DNA from: Udeniomyces pyricola
Taxonomy: Eukaryota; Basidiomycota; Tremellomycetes; Cystofilobasidiales; Mrakiaceae
Assembly: GCA_039545295.1 (NCBI GenBank)
Contig: BCIK01000002.1
Span: 1,326,108-1,390,107 of the forward strand
Length of the DNA: 64,000 nucleotides
Direction: 5' to 3'
Shown: piece by piece, positions 11,651 through 24,799 of the stretch
Numbering within the stretch: the first letter of the stretch is position 1
How the letters are laid out: each line of letters begins with the position of its first letter
Translations under genes and position numbers: made by a program
Notes under the pieces: model-generated
What the model saw: only the letters and a program-made list of their open reading frames with translations
Databases searched by the model: none
Told to the model about the DNA's origin: nothing

Positions 11651-14600
11651 ATGGGAGGAGGACCAGCAGGAACCGGAGCCGGTATCCAGAGTGGCAGCGT
11701 TGTCATCTCAATTGTGAGTCTTTCAGGTTACTTGTAGTGTATCATCGCATGTGTAGCGGGCGCACTCGTGACCCAGATACTCAATGCCTCCGCCTCGGCT
11801 CCTTCATTTCTCTACCTTCCCTTCTCCAACCTCGCCTCTGTCGCCTTTTTTTTTTTTTTTTTTTTTTGACGCCTCTTCACACCATCGCATGGCTTCTGGT
11901 CGATGTCACGCTCCGCTTCGCTCGACATAGGTCATGGGTGAGTTGACCTCCTTCAGTCCTGTTTTCGGCCGATTGTTTCAGTATGATACTGATATCCGAT
12001 GGATCCCATCTTGATCTTGTCTCAGCCGCTTTCGCTGCCTTCGGAGGAATTTTGTTCGGATTCGGTAAGTCTGCCCATCATCCGTCAAGAGGTGGCGATT
12101 TAAGAAGACAATCGATGAGGACAAGGAATGGAAGGGGGTCAAAAAAGCCCACTAGATCGATTGTGGCTCCCTTTGTGTTTCTCGTGTCCGCGATCTAGGA
12201 ACCTGACCACTGATCTTCGGTTATTCCCCTTTTTTGTTTTTATTTAGACACTGGAACGATCAGGTTCGCATCGTCCTCGCTTTGACTGAATCGTTACATT
12301 ATGGACTCTGGAACTCACACTGACTGTCGTTGACGTTCTGTCATATCACGCCTTTTGTCACCAGTGGACTCATTGCGATGAGTGAGTTTACAAGATCCGG
12401 TTTTCCGGCTCGGTTCCCCGGTGCCCTGTGTTTTGTCATTCGCGCTTGCCCCTTTCCCTTCTTCTCTCTTTCCTCAGACGACATTGACGCTCGTCCCATT
12501 TCACAGGAAACTGGCTTGAGACTTTTGGTACCCCCGGAGATCCCAACAACACTGGAATTGGCTACTGTGCGTTTTACTCGTCCACCCCTCAATGTTGCCG
12601 GTTAATTCCATCCATGCCTGCCTGACACTCACTCTCGTTCGCTGCGCTTTTTGTAGACCTTCCGACCAACGACCAGTCGCTTGTCGTCTCTATTCTATCG
12701 GCGGGCACTTTCTTCGGTGCTCTTGCTGCCTACCCCATCGGTGACCTGCTTGGTCGACGACTTGGTCTGATCGCAGCCTGCGTCATCTTTTGCGCCGGTC
12801 TCGGCATGCAACTCGCCACCGTTTGGGGTGTCTTCGTTGCTGGTCGAGTCGTTGCCGGTTTCGGTGGTAAGTCGCTCTTCGTCAGGATACTCTCCAGCGT
12901 CCAACACATTGGCTCACTGTCGACTTGACATCTACCTGTTGTATTGCAAACAATGTAGTCGGATGTGTTTCGTGTCTTGTCCCTCTTTACCAGTCCGAAT
13001 GCTCGCCCAAAGCGTTCCGAGGAGCCATCGTCGGTGTGAGTGCTCGCAAGATCATGCTGTCCTTCCAACACAGGATCGTTCAACCGCTGATCCAGCTACA
13101 TGGGTGTCTTGACTTTCTTAGCTTTACCAATGGGCCATCACCATCGGTCTCCTCCTCGCCGCTATCGTCAACCAATCTACTAAGGACCGAAACAACAACT
13201 CTTCCTGGCGAATCCCCATTGCCGTCCGTGAGTAACATGAACAAACCCACCGATCCTATCATGCACTGCATTTCACTGACTATTAATTCCTTCGCCTTCA
13301 TCCAGAGTTCGCTTGGGCCGCGATCCTTGGAGGTGGCATGTTCTTCCTTCCGGAGTCTCCTCGATACCTTCTCCTGAAGGGCCGAGACCTCCAAGCTCGA
13401 AAGGCTCTCTCGCGATTGACATCCCGACCCGCCGACTCGGCTGAAGTTGACCAGGAGTGCCTCGACATCACCATGGCCCTCGAGGCTGAGCTCGCTCTTG
13501 GCAAGACCTCTTACATTGACTGCTTCCGAGGTGGAGAGGCTCGAAACGGTTTCCGAACTTGGACTGGAATCCTCCTTCAAGGATGGCAACAGCTTACCGG
13601 TATCAACTTCATCTTCTAGTGAGTGTAGCGCATAGCTTCAGTTTCGATTTGTCAAGATTCCTCACTCGGCGTTTTCCAAGGCTGACAGTGGCTTGCTCTC
13701 CTTTCAGCTACGGTACCACCTTCTTCCAGCGATCGGGTATCTCCAACCCCTTCATCAGTGAGTAATTCTTGAAAATCCTCTGATTACTGCGAGATTCCTC
13801 AACTCATGCGGTTTCGTCCTGCTTTCTGACTTCTCTGTATCGCTAGTTACCATCATCACCAACGTTGTCAATGTCGTCTGTACTATCCCCGGTATCCTCA
13901 TGATCGATCGAGCCGGTCGACGAAACATGCTTTTGGCCGGAGCCGTTGTTATGGCCGTCTGCGAGGTACGCTATCTGCTGGTTTTGAGTGCATCTCGGTG
14001 TAATCAAGCTTATCTTCTGTCGTTGTTCTTTCGACCCTTACCAGTTCATCGTTGCTATTGTCGGTGTCACTGCTGGATCCACTGGAAACGTCGCCGACGG
14101 AACCATCAACCTGACTGCTCAGCGGGTCCTCATCGCCTTCGTTTGCATTTACATTGCCGCCTTTGCTTCCACTTGGGGACCCATCGCTTGGGTCGTTACC
14201 GGAGAGATCTTCCCCCTGGCTATCCGAGCCAAGGCTATGTCTATGGCCACTGCCTCGAACTGGCTCTGGAACGTGAGTGACTTGGTCTCTGCTGTTCGCT
14301 ACACCCTCTGTTTCACGTTGCTGAGACTTGTATATCTCGCATCAATTCATTTCCCTTCACCTTCCATAGTTCGGTATCGGATACGCTACTCCTTACCTCG
14401 TTAACCCTACGACGTACGGTGTCAACGGAACCAAAGCCGCCAACCTTGGTGTCAAGGTCTTCTTCATTTGGGGATCGACTTGTGTTGGATGCTTCCGTAC
14501 GTCCTTCGTCTTTGGTCGTTCTTTCTCCGTCAACCCTGGGTGCCGTGGCTCACTTGTTGTTCTCCCTGTGTGCCCTGCTCTCGCTTTTGCTCTTCTTCAG

Positions 14601-14902
14601 TGTTCACCTACTTCTGCGTACGTTTATCTTTCCGTGCTCTTCGAGTCCCCCGTCTTTCGCCCCGTCTACGTATTAACACCTGCTCTTTCCCTTGCTTTCA
14701 ACAGATCCCCGAGACCAAGGGACTTTCTCTCGAGCAGGTCGATCTCCTCTACCGAGAGAGTTCCATCCGAGGTTCGGACGCCTACCGAAAGCGCATGCTC
14801 GAGAACGACGAGACCTACATCCACCATGGCGAGACCGGAGCCCCCAAGCCTATCAAGGGCGAGCACCACGAGCACATGGCTCACGACGAGAAGATGGTTT
14901 AA
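11651..14902 (+). CDS. MFS hexose transporter (sugar porter family)
   Basis: Twelve-helix proton- or facilitator-type monosaccharide carrier in the plasma membrane. The start ATG at 11651 opens MGGGPAGTGAGIQSG. Microexons 11931-11937, 12248-12263 and 12365-12381 complete VMAAFAAFGGILFGFDTGTI and SGLIAM, the typical first helix. Motifs seen: DLLGRRLGL (about 12745, GRR motif of the first loop), PLYQSECSPKAFRGAIVG (PESPR-side half, about 12985-13035), FLPESPRYLL (13355), GWQQLTGINFIFYYGTTFF (QLTGIN sugar site, 13585), DRAGRRNMLL, WGPIAWVVTGEIFPLAIRAK (14175-14230) and PETKGLSLEQVD (14705-14740). The C-terminus is histidine-rich. The stop is at 14900-14902. Length is about 530 residues, normal for the family. 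Exact sugar specificity is not visible. Confidence 0.93.
11846..11867 (+). repeat. T22 homopolymer in intron 1 of the hexose transporter
   Basis: Twenty-two T in sense orientation inside intron 11714-11930, about 63 nt before the acceptor that precedes the 7-nt exon. Confidence 0.8.
11931..11937 (+). other. 7-nt microexon of the hexose transporter
   Basis: The bases GTCATGG are flanked by ...CATAG upstream and GTGAGT downstream. Joining ATT + GTCATGG + CCGCTTTC gives SIVMAAFAAFGG in frame, as in sugar porters. Skipping it would shift the reading frame. Confidence 0.7.
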
Positions 14903-16010
14903 GACGTACTTTGACGAATGCCTTCTCTTCCCTCCTTATCTTCCCCTGTTGTGCTTCTTTGTTTGTCTGTCTCGCCTGCTTTGGTCTTATCGTGGTTATT
15001 TCCCATCTCCGCCTCTGTAATACTCTCTGTGCCTTTTTGCTGCAACTTATGCAAGTATGCATGATAATTTCTCAAAAACATCAAGTCAACAATGAGATTA
15101 CCAATGTGGTGTCATGTGCTATTCGTGTTGATGGTTCATTACGTTCAGTCCAGCAGGTTTATGAGTCATGGTAAATGACAGACTCGCTTACAAGTAATGT
15201 GATGGCGCACAGCTTTGTACGTATTAGAGATTGTATATACTGCATCAGTACGTATGATGTTGCACAGTAATTATGGTGTACTCGCTTATGTCTACTCTAC
15301 TGGTTCTTGTACTTGGCAAATCACTAAGCTGAGTAATAACCATCTGACTCCTACGATGATGACCGAGTGATCAGTAATACAGTCAACGCCCCCTCTACCC
15401 ATGTCCTCTAAACCCATGATCCCTCTATACCCATAGCTTTTCGGGTCTACCGCTTTGGTAGGTTGCAGGTGAATCGGGAGATAAAACCATACTCCCGTAT
15501 TGTATACTATTTGCCCCATGAGGCTTGAAGCGCCGTTATGAGGAGTCATGGGTTTCCCTATCAGATCTCTCTGTAGGCCCATACTCTCTATATACCCATA
15601 GGTTTGGGTGTCCACCGAAGTTATGGGTTTAGAGTTGGTTGACGGTAGCTGCTAGCTGATCAATGCGTCACCGGCCGCCGACCGGCCACCGATCATGGGC
15701 ACGTCGAGCTACATTCTGGCTTAAATCCTCATGTTCTCAAGCGAACAAGAAGGAAAGCGGATCCGACCCGATTACTAAGCGGATCCGGCTCTGCCCGTTC
15801 GAAGCTTGGCGTTTTGGTTCCAGTGCTCGAGCAGAGACAAAGGATCGTTTCCTTGTACCATCGTCTCGTGTCCCTCGTGCGACGTACGACGCTCAGTGCT
15901 CAACCCCCCCCCCCTTCCCTCCGCGCGCTTCCCATAGACCCTTCCTCCCAGTACTTCGTTCTCTTCTTCCTTCTCATCGCCCATTTTCGATAGCCCCCAG
16001 TCCTTGTATC
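14903..16010. other. Intergenic region between hexose and ABC transporters
   Basis: 3' flank of the hexose transporter followed by the promoter of the ABC gene. It contains the short repeats at 15390-15640. The last 110 bp before 16011 are C/T-rich. Confidence 0.5.
15390..15645. repeat. CCTCTA-ACCCAT repeat patch
   Basis: Three adjacent imperfect units of about 16 bp (CCCTCTACCCATG, CCTCTAAACCCATGAT, CCCTCTATACCCATAG) at 15390-15437. A related block, CTCTATATACCCATAGG, recurs at 15583-15602. Inverted forms TCATGGGTTT (about 15546) and TTATGGGTTTAGAG (about 15620) sit around it. It may be a decayed minisatellite; no transposase or terminal repeats were seen. Confidence 0.55.
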
Positions 16011-19000
16011 ATGGACGACCCATCCTACACCCCATCCCAGGCGCACACCCTCGCCCCATCCGATGGCTCCCACAGCTCGACCTCGATTTCTCCGATGAGG
16101 GCTCAGGACCACCCGATTGCTCCGCCCCTCGTGGGCTTTGACGAGAAGCATCGTTATGCCGTCGAGAGCACTGGGCATCAACCCGATGACATCGAGCTTC
16201 AGAAACGTCTACAACACGAGCAGTTCAGCTCGGGCGTGGTGAGTAAGCGAAGGCCTGGTGGGAAGCTGAAGAAAGAAAAGGCGGCCCGCCCGCATGGTCC
16301 CATTTGATCAATGATTGCTGAGCAAGCAGAGAAGTGGAGGGCTCGCTCTTCGCTCGCGTTTGGTGCGCTAACCCTTGAAATGCCCTGCCTCCTTCCGACC
16401 GTCCCTCTGTACAGAACGTGACCGAGGCCGTCAAAGAGTTTGATCAGCTCCGACGCACGCTCACCCAGCAGTCTTCCCTCCATCGCGTTCAAACCGGTCA
16501 AAAGGACGAGGAGCGAGCGAACGAGGAGGACGAGGATGACTTCGTACGTAGTCGCTCGGCGTTTATGACTCTGAATCATCTAACGTTCCAGCCACCCCTG
16601 CATATCGCATTTCTCCGGTGTATCCGAAATGTGTATACTATCCTGGCTACATGTTTCGCCATGTCTGAACGTAATTGAACAGGGTATGGTCGACAAGGCT
16701 TAGCCGTAGGGGACTGACGTAAGCTGACGTCATTCCTTCTCTCTTGTATTGTACCAGGATTTGCTCGCGTACATGCGAGGAAGCAAAGGTATGCGCGCGC
16801 GATCTTGCTAATTCCGCCGCTCCCGCCGCTCAGCTGGGCCTCTAAGCTCCATCAGCACGCTAAAATTTCTGCTTCGATACATCTTCGACAGGCGCCCAAG
16901 ACGAACATGGCTTCAAGCAAAAAGAGGTCACCGTGACGTGGAACAACCTTGAAGTCATCGGCGGTGGGGGTATGAAGGTCAGTGAGCTCTCTGAAGCCGA
17001 CACGAACCGCAGGCAAGCATAATGACGCCTGACATCGCCCGATTCCCTGGCACTAACTCCTTGATCATGGCATCTCTATGCGCTCATAGATTCATATCAG
17101 GACCTTCCCCGATGCCATCATGGAGCAATTCATGTCACCTGTTCTCTCTCTCATCGGTCTCTTTGGGTCAGTTTTGAGCCGAGCCTACCATCATTCGATC
17201 ACGCCCCGAGACACATCTTAGCTCACAAAAAAAGTCGTCTCACATTGGCCCCCTCTCAGCATCAAGCCGTTCGCCCCAAAACCAAAACATATCCTTGAAG
17301 GATTCGATGGCATCCTTAAACCCGGCGAGATGTGTTTGGTTCTCGGACGGCCTGTACGTCGCTTGATCTTGATGTCTTGATGAGCCTTGATGAGCCTGTC
17401 GGCTGGATCGTTCACTTACAGGACTCGTTTCTCTTGTGCATGACTGCAATTTAAATACAGGGATCCGGCTGCTCCTCTTTCCTCCAAAACATTGCGAATC
17501 AGCGCGACAGCTTCCTCGAAGTCAAGGGCGATGTGAAATATGCTGGCATCGATGCGGCTGAGATGCACAAGCGCTACCCCGGAGAGGTTCGTTTGCATCC
17601 TGTTATTAGTTCCTGCACCATCTATGGTTGTTGGATTTGCTATCATTGTTTCATCAACATGGGGTTTCTTGCGCCAGACTGACTGACCTTGTCCCCTAAA
17701 CATGTTCCCAGGTCGTTTACAATCAAGAAGATGATGTCCATCTTCCTACGCTGACAGTCTCACAAACCATCGACTTTGCCCTGTCGACCAAGACGCCTGG
17801 CAAGCGGCTTCCAGGCGTTTCCCCAGCTGATTTCCGACAGACCGTACAGGACACACTTTTGAAGATGCTCAACATCGTCCACACCAAGAATACCAAGGTC
17901 GGCAACCAGTTCGTCCGAGGTGTTTCTGGCGGCGAGCGAAAGCGAGTTTCCATCGCCGAGATGATGAGTGCGCGGGCCTGCGTGGCTTCCTGGGACAACA
18001 GTACCCGAGGTCTTGACGCCTCAACCGCTCTCGACTACGCCAAGGTAAGCCAGCTCCGAAAGCTTGCGTATCATTCCGGCATTTTCTTGTCCTTGTCAAG
18101 CTGAGCGTTTCCCTCTGTGTTCGTACACCTAGTCTCTTCGAATCCTCACGGATGTTTTCCGCATGACAACGTTCGTGTCCCTCTACCAAGCTGGAGAGGG
18201 TATCTACGACCAATTCGACAAGGTTCTTGTCATTGACGCTGGCCGTCAGGTGTACTTTGGTGAGCTGTCATCTTGTTCACTCATACCGCACTCCCGCATC
18301 AATTTTTGCTGACACGGCATCTACTGATCTCCAGGACCGACCAAGGAGGCCCGGCAGTACTTCCTTGACCTTGGTTACAAAGACTTGCCTCGACAAACGA
18401 GTGAGTCGACTGTTTTTCATGCTGGTTGCAACTTCGTACGCACTTAAACAAGGATTGACCTTTGTTACACTGCATCTTTATTGTCCAGCTGCCGATTACC
18501 TATCTGGGTGCACCGACGCTAACGAGCGTCAGTTCGCTGATGGCAAGAACGAGAAGGTATGCGAGATTTCCTTCGGCTCGGTTCAGACAGTTGGCGCGTC
18601 AAGGATGCTGACTATTTGTATCCTTTTTCGTCTGAAAACCAAACGCAATCCCCTTCAGTCTGTTCCATCGAACCCTGCTGCCTTTGCCGAAGCATACCGA
18701 AACTCTGAGACGTACAAGCGAGTTATTACCGACAGGGAAAACTACCTCGCCTCAATCGCTCAAGCAAACCCGGCCGAGCAAGAGTTCCGAGCCGCCGTCG
18801 CCGAGGACAAGAGGAAAGGCGTCGGCAAAAAGTCGCCGTACACGGTCTCGTTCTTTAGCCAGGTCGTCACCTTGACCAAGAGGCAGTTTCTGTTGTGTAA
18901 ACAGGACACCTTTTCTATCTGGACGGGCTACTCTACCTCTGTTGCTATCGCCATCATTTGGTACGCATGCCTGAGTTCTCGTTGCATCGCCAGTTTGCCT

Positions 19001-22000
19001 CATGATGTTAGATGTCAAACATTGACTAACCCTTGCTCTCGATCCGGTCCCCAGCGGTACCGTTTACTACCAACTTCCTGCTGATGCCGCGGGCTCGTTC
19101 GTTCGAGGTGGTGTCATCTTCCTTGCGATGCTGTTCAATGCCCTGAATGCCTGTGAGTCTTCCTGGACGGATAGTTATTGACGATCTCAACCAGTGCTGG
19201 GCTGACTCGTGTTTTGGGCTTTCTCCTCTCTTGCGATCCAGTCTCCGAGCTGCCAACCCAGATGTGAGTATCTTGTTTTACCACGTCTCTACCCACCCAT
19301 CCACTGGAGTTTGACCTGACATTTCGCCTGTTCTCATAGGATGGGCCGACCAATCTTGTTCAAACAGGCTCAGTATTGCTTGTACCGACCAGGCGCTCTT
19401 GCTGTCGCAAGTAACTTTGCAGATGTACCTTTTACGCTTCCAAAGATTACTCTCTTCGCGGTATGTCCAATCTACCGTGGCTCTGGTCCTCTACCTGGAT
19501 CAGCCTGCTAACTTGTCCTGTAAACAGATCATCATCTACTTCATGGCTGGACTGGCCTATGACGCTGGAGCCTTCTTCATCTTCCTCTTATTTGTTTATG
19601 GCACGTTCATGTTAGTACGCCTTCCACCAGACCACTCTGCCGTATCATTGGCGCCTAGCTAACCCCATGATTCTCGCGCGCCCTATGGGCTTTATCTAGT
19701 GTTATGACCTCCTTCTTCCGACTCCTTGGTACCATGACTCGAGATTACAACGCGGCAGCGAGGCTCGCATCGATCCTCATCATCTCCATGTATGTCACTC
19801 GTCTCGACACGGGTCTCCTTAGATCCAACATCCCTTGTCATGGTGTTGCTGCAAGACAATCGTACTCATCTAAGCATACCTCTCTTCTCACTATCACAGG
19901 GTCATCTACAGTGGTTATCTCATTCCCATTGCGAGTCAGAAGAGATGGCTCTTCTGGATCTCCTACATCAATCCCTTGAACTACGGCTTTGCTTCGCTCA
20001 TGGTAAACGAGTTCAGGAACGTTGACTTCACATGCGACGGTACCTATGTGAGTTCCTCACCACGGTCGATTGGATTCCTAGAGCTTCGCGTCCTCTGACT
20101 TTGCTTCTCGTGCTGGCTACCTTCATCTAGATTATCCCTGGAAACGCTGGGGTCCTGAACAACGTGTATCCTGACACAGTTGGCCCTAATCAAGTCTGCA
20201 ATCTCTTTGGAGCTGGGCCAGGTGCCACCACTGTTTCTGGTAAGCCGTCTCTTCCAAACTGTCTCAACAAAGGGAATTGACTCACCCACCTACCCCCCTG
20301 CCTCAACTGAATGTATCATTGTATTACTGACATATTCCAATCCATAAACCCAACTAGGCTTGGACTATATCCGAGCTGGATTTGGTTACCAAGAGAAGGA
20401 ACTCTGGAGGAACTTGGGTATCCTGTTTGCCTTCTGGTTGTGAGTATTCAACGTGGTGATTCGGCTTCACCATTCATTGACTGTCTGTCAATTTGCTGTG
20501 ACTTATCACTCGCAAATGCGCTCCTCCTTTAGTGGGTTCGCAACCTTGCAGGTCGTCGCCATGGAGTACCTCGCCCACGGTGCTGGAGTCCTTTCTATCA
20601 CTGTTTTCGCCAAAGAGAACAAGGACACCAAAGCGCGCAACGAGTTGCTCATGGAACGCAAGGACGCCGCTCGTCGAGGAGAACTTGAGCAAGATCTTAG
20701 TCAGCTCATCCAGACGAGAAAACCATTCACCTGGTCTGGCCTGAACTACACTGTGCGTGATGTTCTTGACCCCTTGGGCTGATAAACACAGCTCATCGTG
20801 ATCGATTTCGTCCTGCATCTCTGATACATCGTCCCGTCGCCTTTGTTTGTTGAATATCCAGGTTCCGGTCCCGGGTGGTCATCGAAAGCTGCTGAACGAT
20901 GTTGACGGATACTGCAAGCCTGGAGTAAGTCTGCACATCTGAGTGTTCCTTCTGCCCTCATGGAAGTCGAAATCGTCATCCTCATCAGCCCACTGACTCT
21001 TTCCTCGGTGGGATTCACTTTTGCTTGCCTCATCAGACTTTGACGGCTCTCATGGGGGCGTCTGGCGCCGGAAAGACCACACTCCTTGACGTCCTCGCCG
21101 GTCGAAAGACCATCGGTGTCATCGGTGGCGAGATCCTGGTTAACGGACGAGGCATCGGCAAGGACTTCCAGCGAGGCACTAGCTACGTCGAGCAAATGGA
21201 CGTCCACGAATGGACGACGACTGTCCGGGAGGCTTTGCGAATCTCAGCGTACCTTCGTCAGCCATACCACATCTCCAAAGCGGAGAAGGACGACTACGTA
21301 GAGGAAATTCTGCAGCTTCTCGAACTTGAGGACCTCGCTGACGGCATGATCGGCTTCCCCGGATTTGGATTGAGTGTCGAGGCTAGGAAGAGGTACGACC
21401 TGATGTCGCATCTGACGATCGCTGAGTGATGGACTGACCAAGATGCACCGTTATGTTGTTGCCTATTCTCTCACTTCATCCAGGTTGACGATCGGTGTCG
21501 AGCTGGCTGCCAAGCCTCAGCTATTGCTCTTCCTCGACGAGCCCAGTACGTTGAGACAAGTTGAGTCGTGAACAATCTGCGGGTGTTGTACTTAATATTG
21601 ACGACATCTGCACCTCCGATTCAATCAGCATCCGGTCTTGATGGCCAGTCTGCTTTCAATATCGTTCGATTCCTCAAAAAGCTCGCGGCTGCTGGTCAAG
21701 GTGAGATCAGCGTATCGTACCCATCATATCCTCAGATCTTCGGTTGCTGACTCGCCTCTGTTTCTCTCGCACTGCCAGCCATTTTGTGCACGATCCGTAC
21801 GTTCGTTTGTGTTTTACATTTGCTCCGATGGCGCGTAGCAGTGAACTCTGACTATGGCTCCTGTATGAAACTCTTGTCTTTGTACAGATCAACCGAATGC
21901 TCTGCTTTTCGAGAACTTCGATCGATTGCTCCTGCTACAAAAAGGTGGTGAATGCGTCTACTTTGGAGCTGTTGGCAAAGACAGCAACGTCTTGTCGTCC

Positions 22001-24174
22001 TACCTCGAGCGAAACGTGAGTCCAAATTGTGGGGAAGTTGATCCTGAGTATGCGGTTGTCGGTGACTGATCCATCACACACACTGCACTCTCGGCACTTC
22101 AGGGTGCCCCTGTTCCCGCAGACGTCAACCCGGCCGAATACATGCTGGGTGAGCCCTCGTCAACTTGCTTTGCAGTCCAAAACGTAGCCTTGCGACCAAG
22201 ACTAACTCGGTCACTTCTTGTTGTCGTCCGTTGATCTCACTCTCTCGCAGAGGCCATTGGTGCCGGTTCATCCAAGAGAATGGGTGGTGGTGATTGGGGA
22301 GAGAAGTGGAGGAACAGCAAGGAGTGTGCCGTTGTGAAGCGTGAAATTCAAGAACTCAACGAAGAAGCGCTGGCTAAACCGGATGAAACCTCTGCGGAGG
22401 CCCTTCAGGAATACTCTACGCCCTTCATGTTCCAGCTCAAGACCATTCTTAAGCGAACCGTCCTTGCTGCCTGGAGGCAGGCCGACTATGGCTTCACGAG
22501 GCTGCACTCGCACGCCTCAATCTCCCTGATTACCTCCCTGACTTTCCTTCAGCTTGGAAACTCGGTCGTGGAGTTACAGTACCGAGTCTTTGCTTTCTTC
22601 ATCGTCACGGTTCTTCCTGTATGTTTCTTTTTCGTTCCGCTCATCACCAGTCGAAGTTGTTCCAGCCAGTAATTTCGATCTGCTCTCTTTTGCTTAGGCC
22701 ATCATCATCTCTCAAGTCGAGCCTCAGTACATCCTCAGTCGAGAGTGAGTATATGAAGACTACTGCGATTTTTTTCCTTGCATATGCCTTTTCTGGATCT
22801 GACTCTTCATCTCGCGCATTCAGGACGTTCAATCGAGAAGCCTCGAGTAAGATGTATTCGTGAGTCCAGAACTAATGTCGGGCCTACACTGACTTGGTGT
22901 TTGTCTCTTCACGGAAACGTCAAGCTCAACTGCTCCTCTCTTCTTGTCTATATGTATCCGTTTCCTCGTCTTAAGATCGGTTGTGTTCGCCATCAGTCAG
23001 CTGGTCAGCGAGATGCCATTTAGTTTGCTCTGTGCGACGGTCTTCTACCTCCTCTTCTGTGAGTCTATTTGCGCCCGATTCAAGCTCCGCTGTACGCCAA
23101 GCGACGCTGACCTGTCACTCGATTTAACCTTGTAGATTTCCCTATTGGGTTCAACAGTGCTCCATCCCGAGCTGGTTACGCCTTCTTCATGATTCTTGTC
23201 ACCGAGATTTATTCGACGACCCTTGGACAAGCTGTGGCTGCCCTCTCGTGAGTCAAGTATGCTGGATCAACTTTTATCTGTGGACATTCTTTGACCTTTG
23301 TTTGCCCATGTGCACCTCTCTACAGTCCCTCGATCATGGTGGCTGCCCTGATGAACCCGTTCCTCCTTGTCATCTTCTCCATCTTCTGCGGAGTTACGAT
23401 CCCCAAGCCCTCTATTCCCTGGTTCTGGCGAAAGTGGATGTACGATCTCGATCCGTTCACGCGACTCATTTCGGGTCTCGTTTCCAATGGTACGCTTTGG
23501 ATATCTTCCTTCCTACATACACATGCATTGCCTTGTTTCTGATTTGGCTCATAACTATTGCTCTCAACTCAACAGAGCTTCACGGCCTGAACGTCACCTG
23601 CAAGTCGAGCGAGTTTAAGGTGAGACTCACATTCATCGGATCAAGCTTTGGCTCAACTTTGCTAGATCTACCATTTGACATGTTACGTTTTCGAATCTGT
23701 TTCTTGTCAACAGCTTTTTACCCCTCCTCAAGGTCAGACATGTCAGGAATGGGCCGGCCAATACGTATCAGCCGTTGGCGGCTATTTGGGTGCCACAACT
23801 TCGCAAGGCGAATGCCAATTTTGGTACGTACTCGTTCTCATCCCTACTTTGAGACCTGTTCGATCGTTTCGTGGCTCATTGAAGAATTAAAAAAAAAAAC
23901 TCAATGTATGCTCGATCATCTTCTTTCTTTTTTAGTCCCTACCGCTCTGGTGACGAATACTACGCACCTCTTGGCATCTCATTCGACACCCGATGTAAGT
24001 AGCTGCTTGTTCGACTTTGCTCCTGTTCTCGCGTCAAGCAGCTACTGACACTTGTTGTTATATTCATTTGATGTAATATTAGGGCGAGACGTTGGAATTC
24101 TCATCGCTTTCTGCGCGTTCAACATCATCGTGACGATTGTGGCCTCCCGATTCCTCCGATACGCCTCCCGTTAA
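16011..24174 (+). CDS. Full-size PDR-type ABC transporter (ABCG, NBD-TMD-NBD-TMD)
   Basis: ATP-driven exporter of hydrophobic compounds in the plasma membrane, about 1450-1500 residues over more than 25 exons. The start ATG at 16011 is in frame with a hydrophilic N-terminus. NBD1 has [12 protein letters not shown] as Walker A (Cys in place of Lys; exon joint near 17350-17460), [15 protein letters not shown] as signature (about 17930) and [10 protein letters not shown] as a changed Walker B (17985). NBD2 has canonical [12 protein letters not shown] (about 21060) and LLFLDEPTSGLD (21525-21640), but the signature is [15 protein letters not shown]. This crossed asymmetry is normal for fungal PDR pumps. 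Membrane halves lie at about 18870-20580 and 22430-24170, the last with a Cys-containing outer loop (23590-23950). The stop is at 24172-24174. Drug substrate is unknown. The amidohydrolase follows 626 bp downstream on the same strand. Confidence 0.93.
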
Positions 24175-24799
24175 GAGAACTTTTACAGCTCATGTTCCCA
24201 ACGTAATCTTGGTTATCTTCTTCTTTGCTGCGATGATTGGTTATTCTATCTCCTTGCCTCGTGATCACTTAATGACTTTTATCCAATCAAACAACAAACT
24301 TGATTTCCCCCGACCTGCCACCCGTTAGACCCCTTCCACTTTATAACTCTAGTACCGTAGCGGTTTTGTTCTTATTCTCTTCGCCGCCGTGCACCATTCA
24401 TATCACAAGACCTGATCTTCTTCTCTATGTAAGGTGTGATGATGGATGGGCTATTCTGTCGAGTGCCGAACACGAGATCTTGAAGAGGCATCCACCCGCG
24501 TGGTCGATGAACGAGAGAGTTTCGGATTCGGAGGTCGCCGGAGATTCGTCTATCCCTCGGTAAGGTTGTGACATGTGACATGTGATCGATGATCGATGAT
24601 CATCCACTGTATATTGTATATCTATGATTATGCATGCATCGCGATGCACCTGTTACGTCGATATAGCCTGACGCCCGCTAGCCAACGTACCAGGGCCTGA
24701 CGAGAAAACTTGAATAGCCTTAACAGCATTATCCCAACCAACGTATTATCTCCTCTACAACTCTTCTCCACACAACTCGTAACGCCGCCTTGTCTGGCC
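24175..24799. other. Spacer between ABC transporter and amidohydrolase
   Basis: Holds the terminator region of the ABC gene and the promoter of the amidohydrolase. Short tandem elements occur at 24566-24602 (repeated GTGACAT, then repeated GATCGAT/GATGATC). No coding evidence. Confidence 0.5.
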
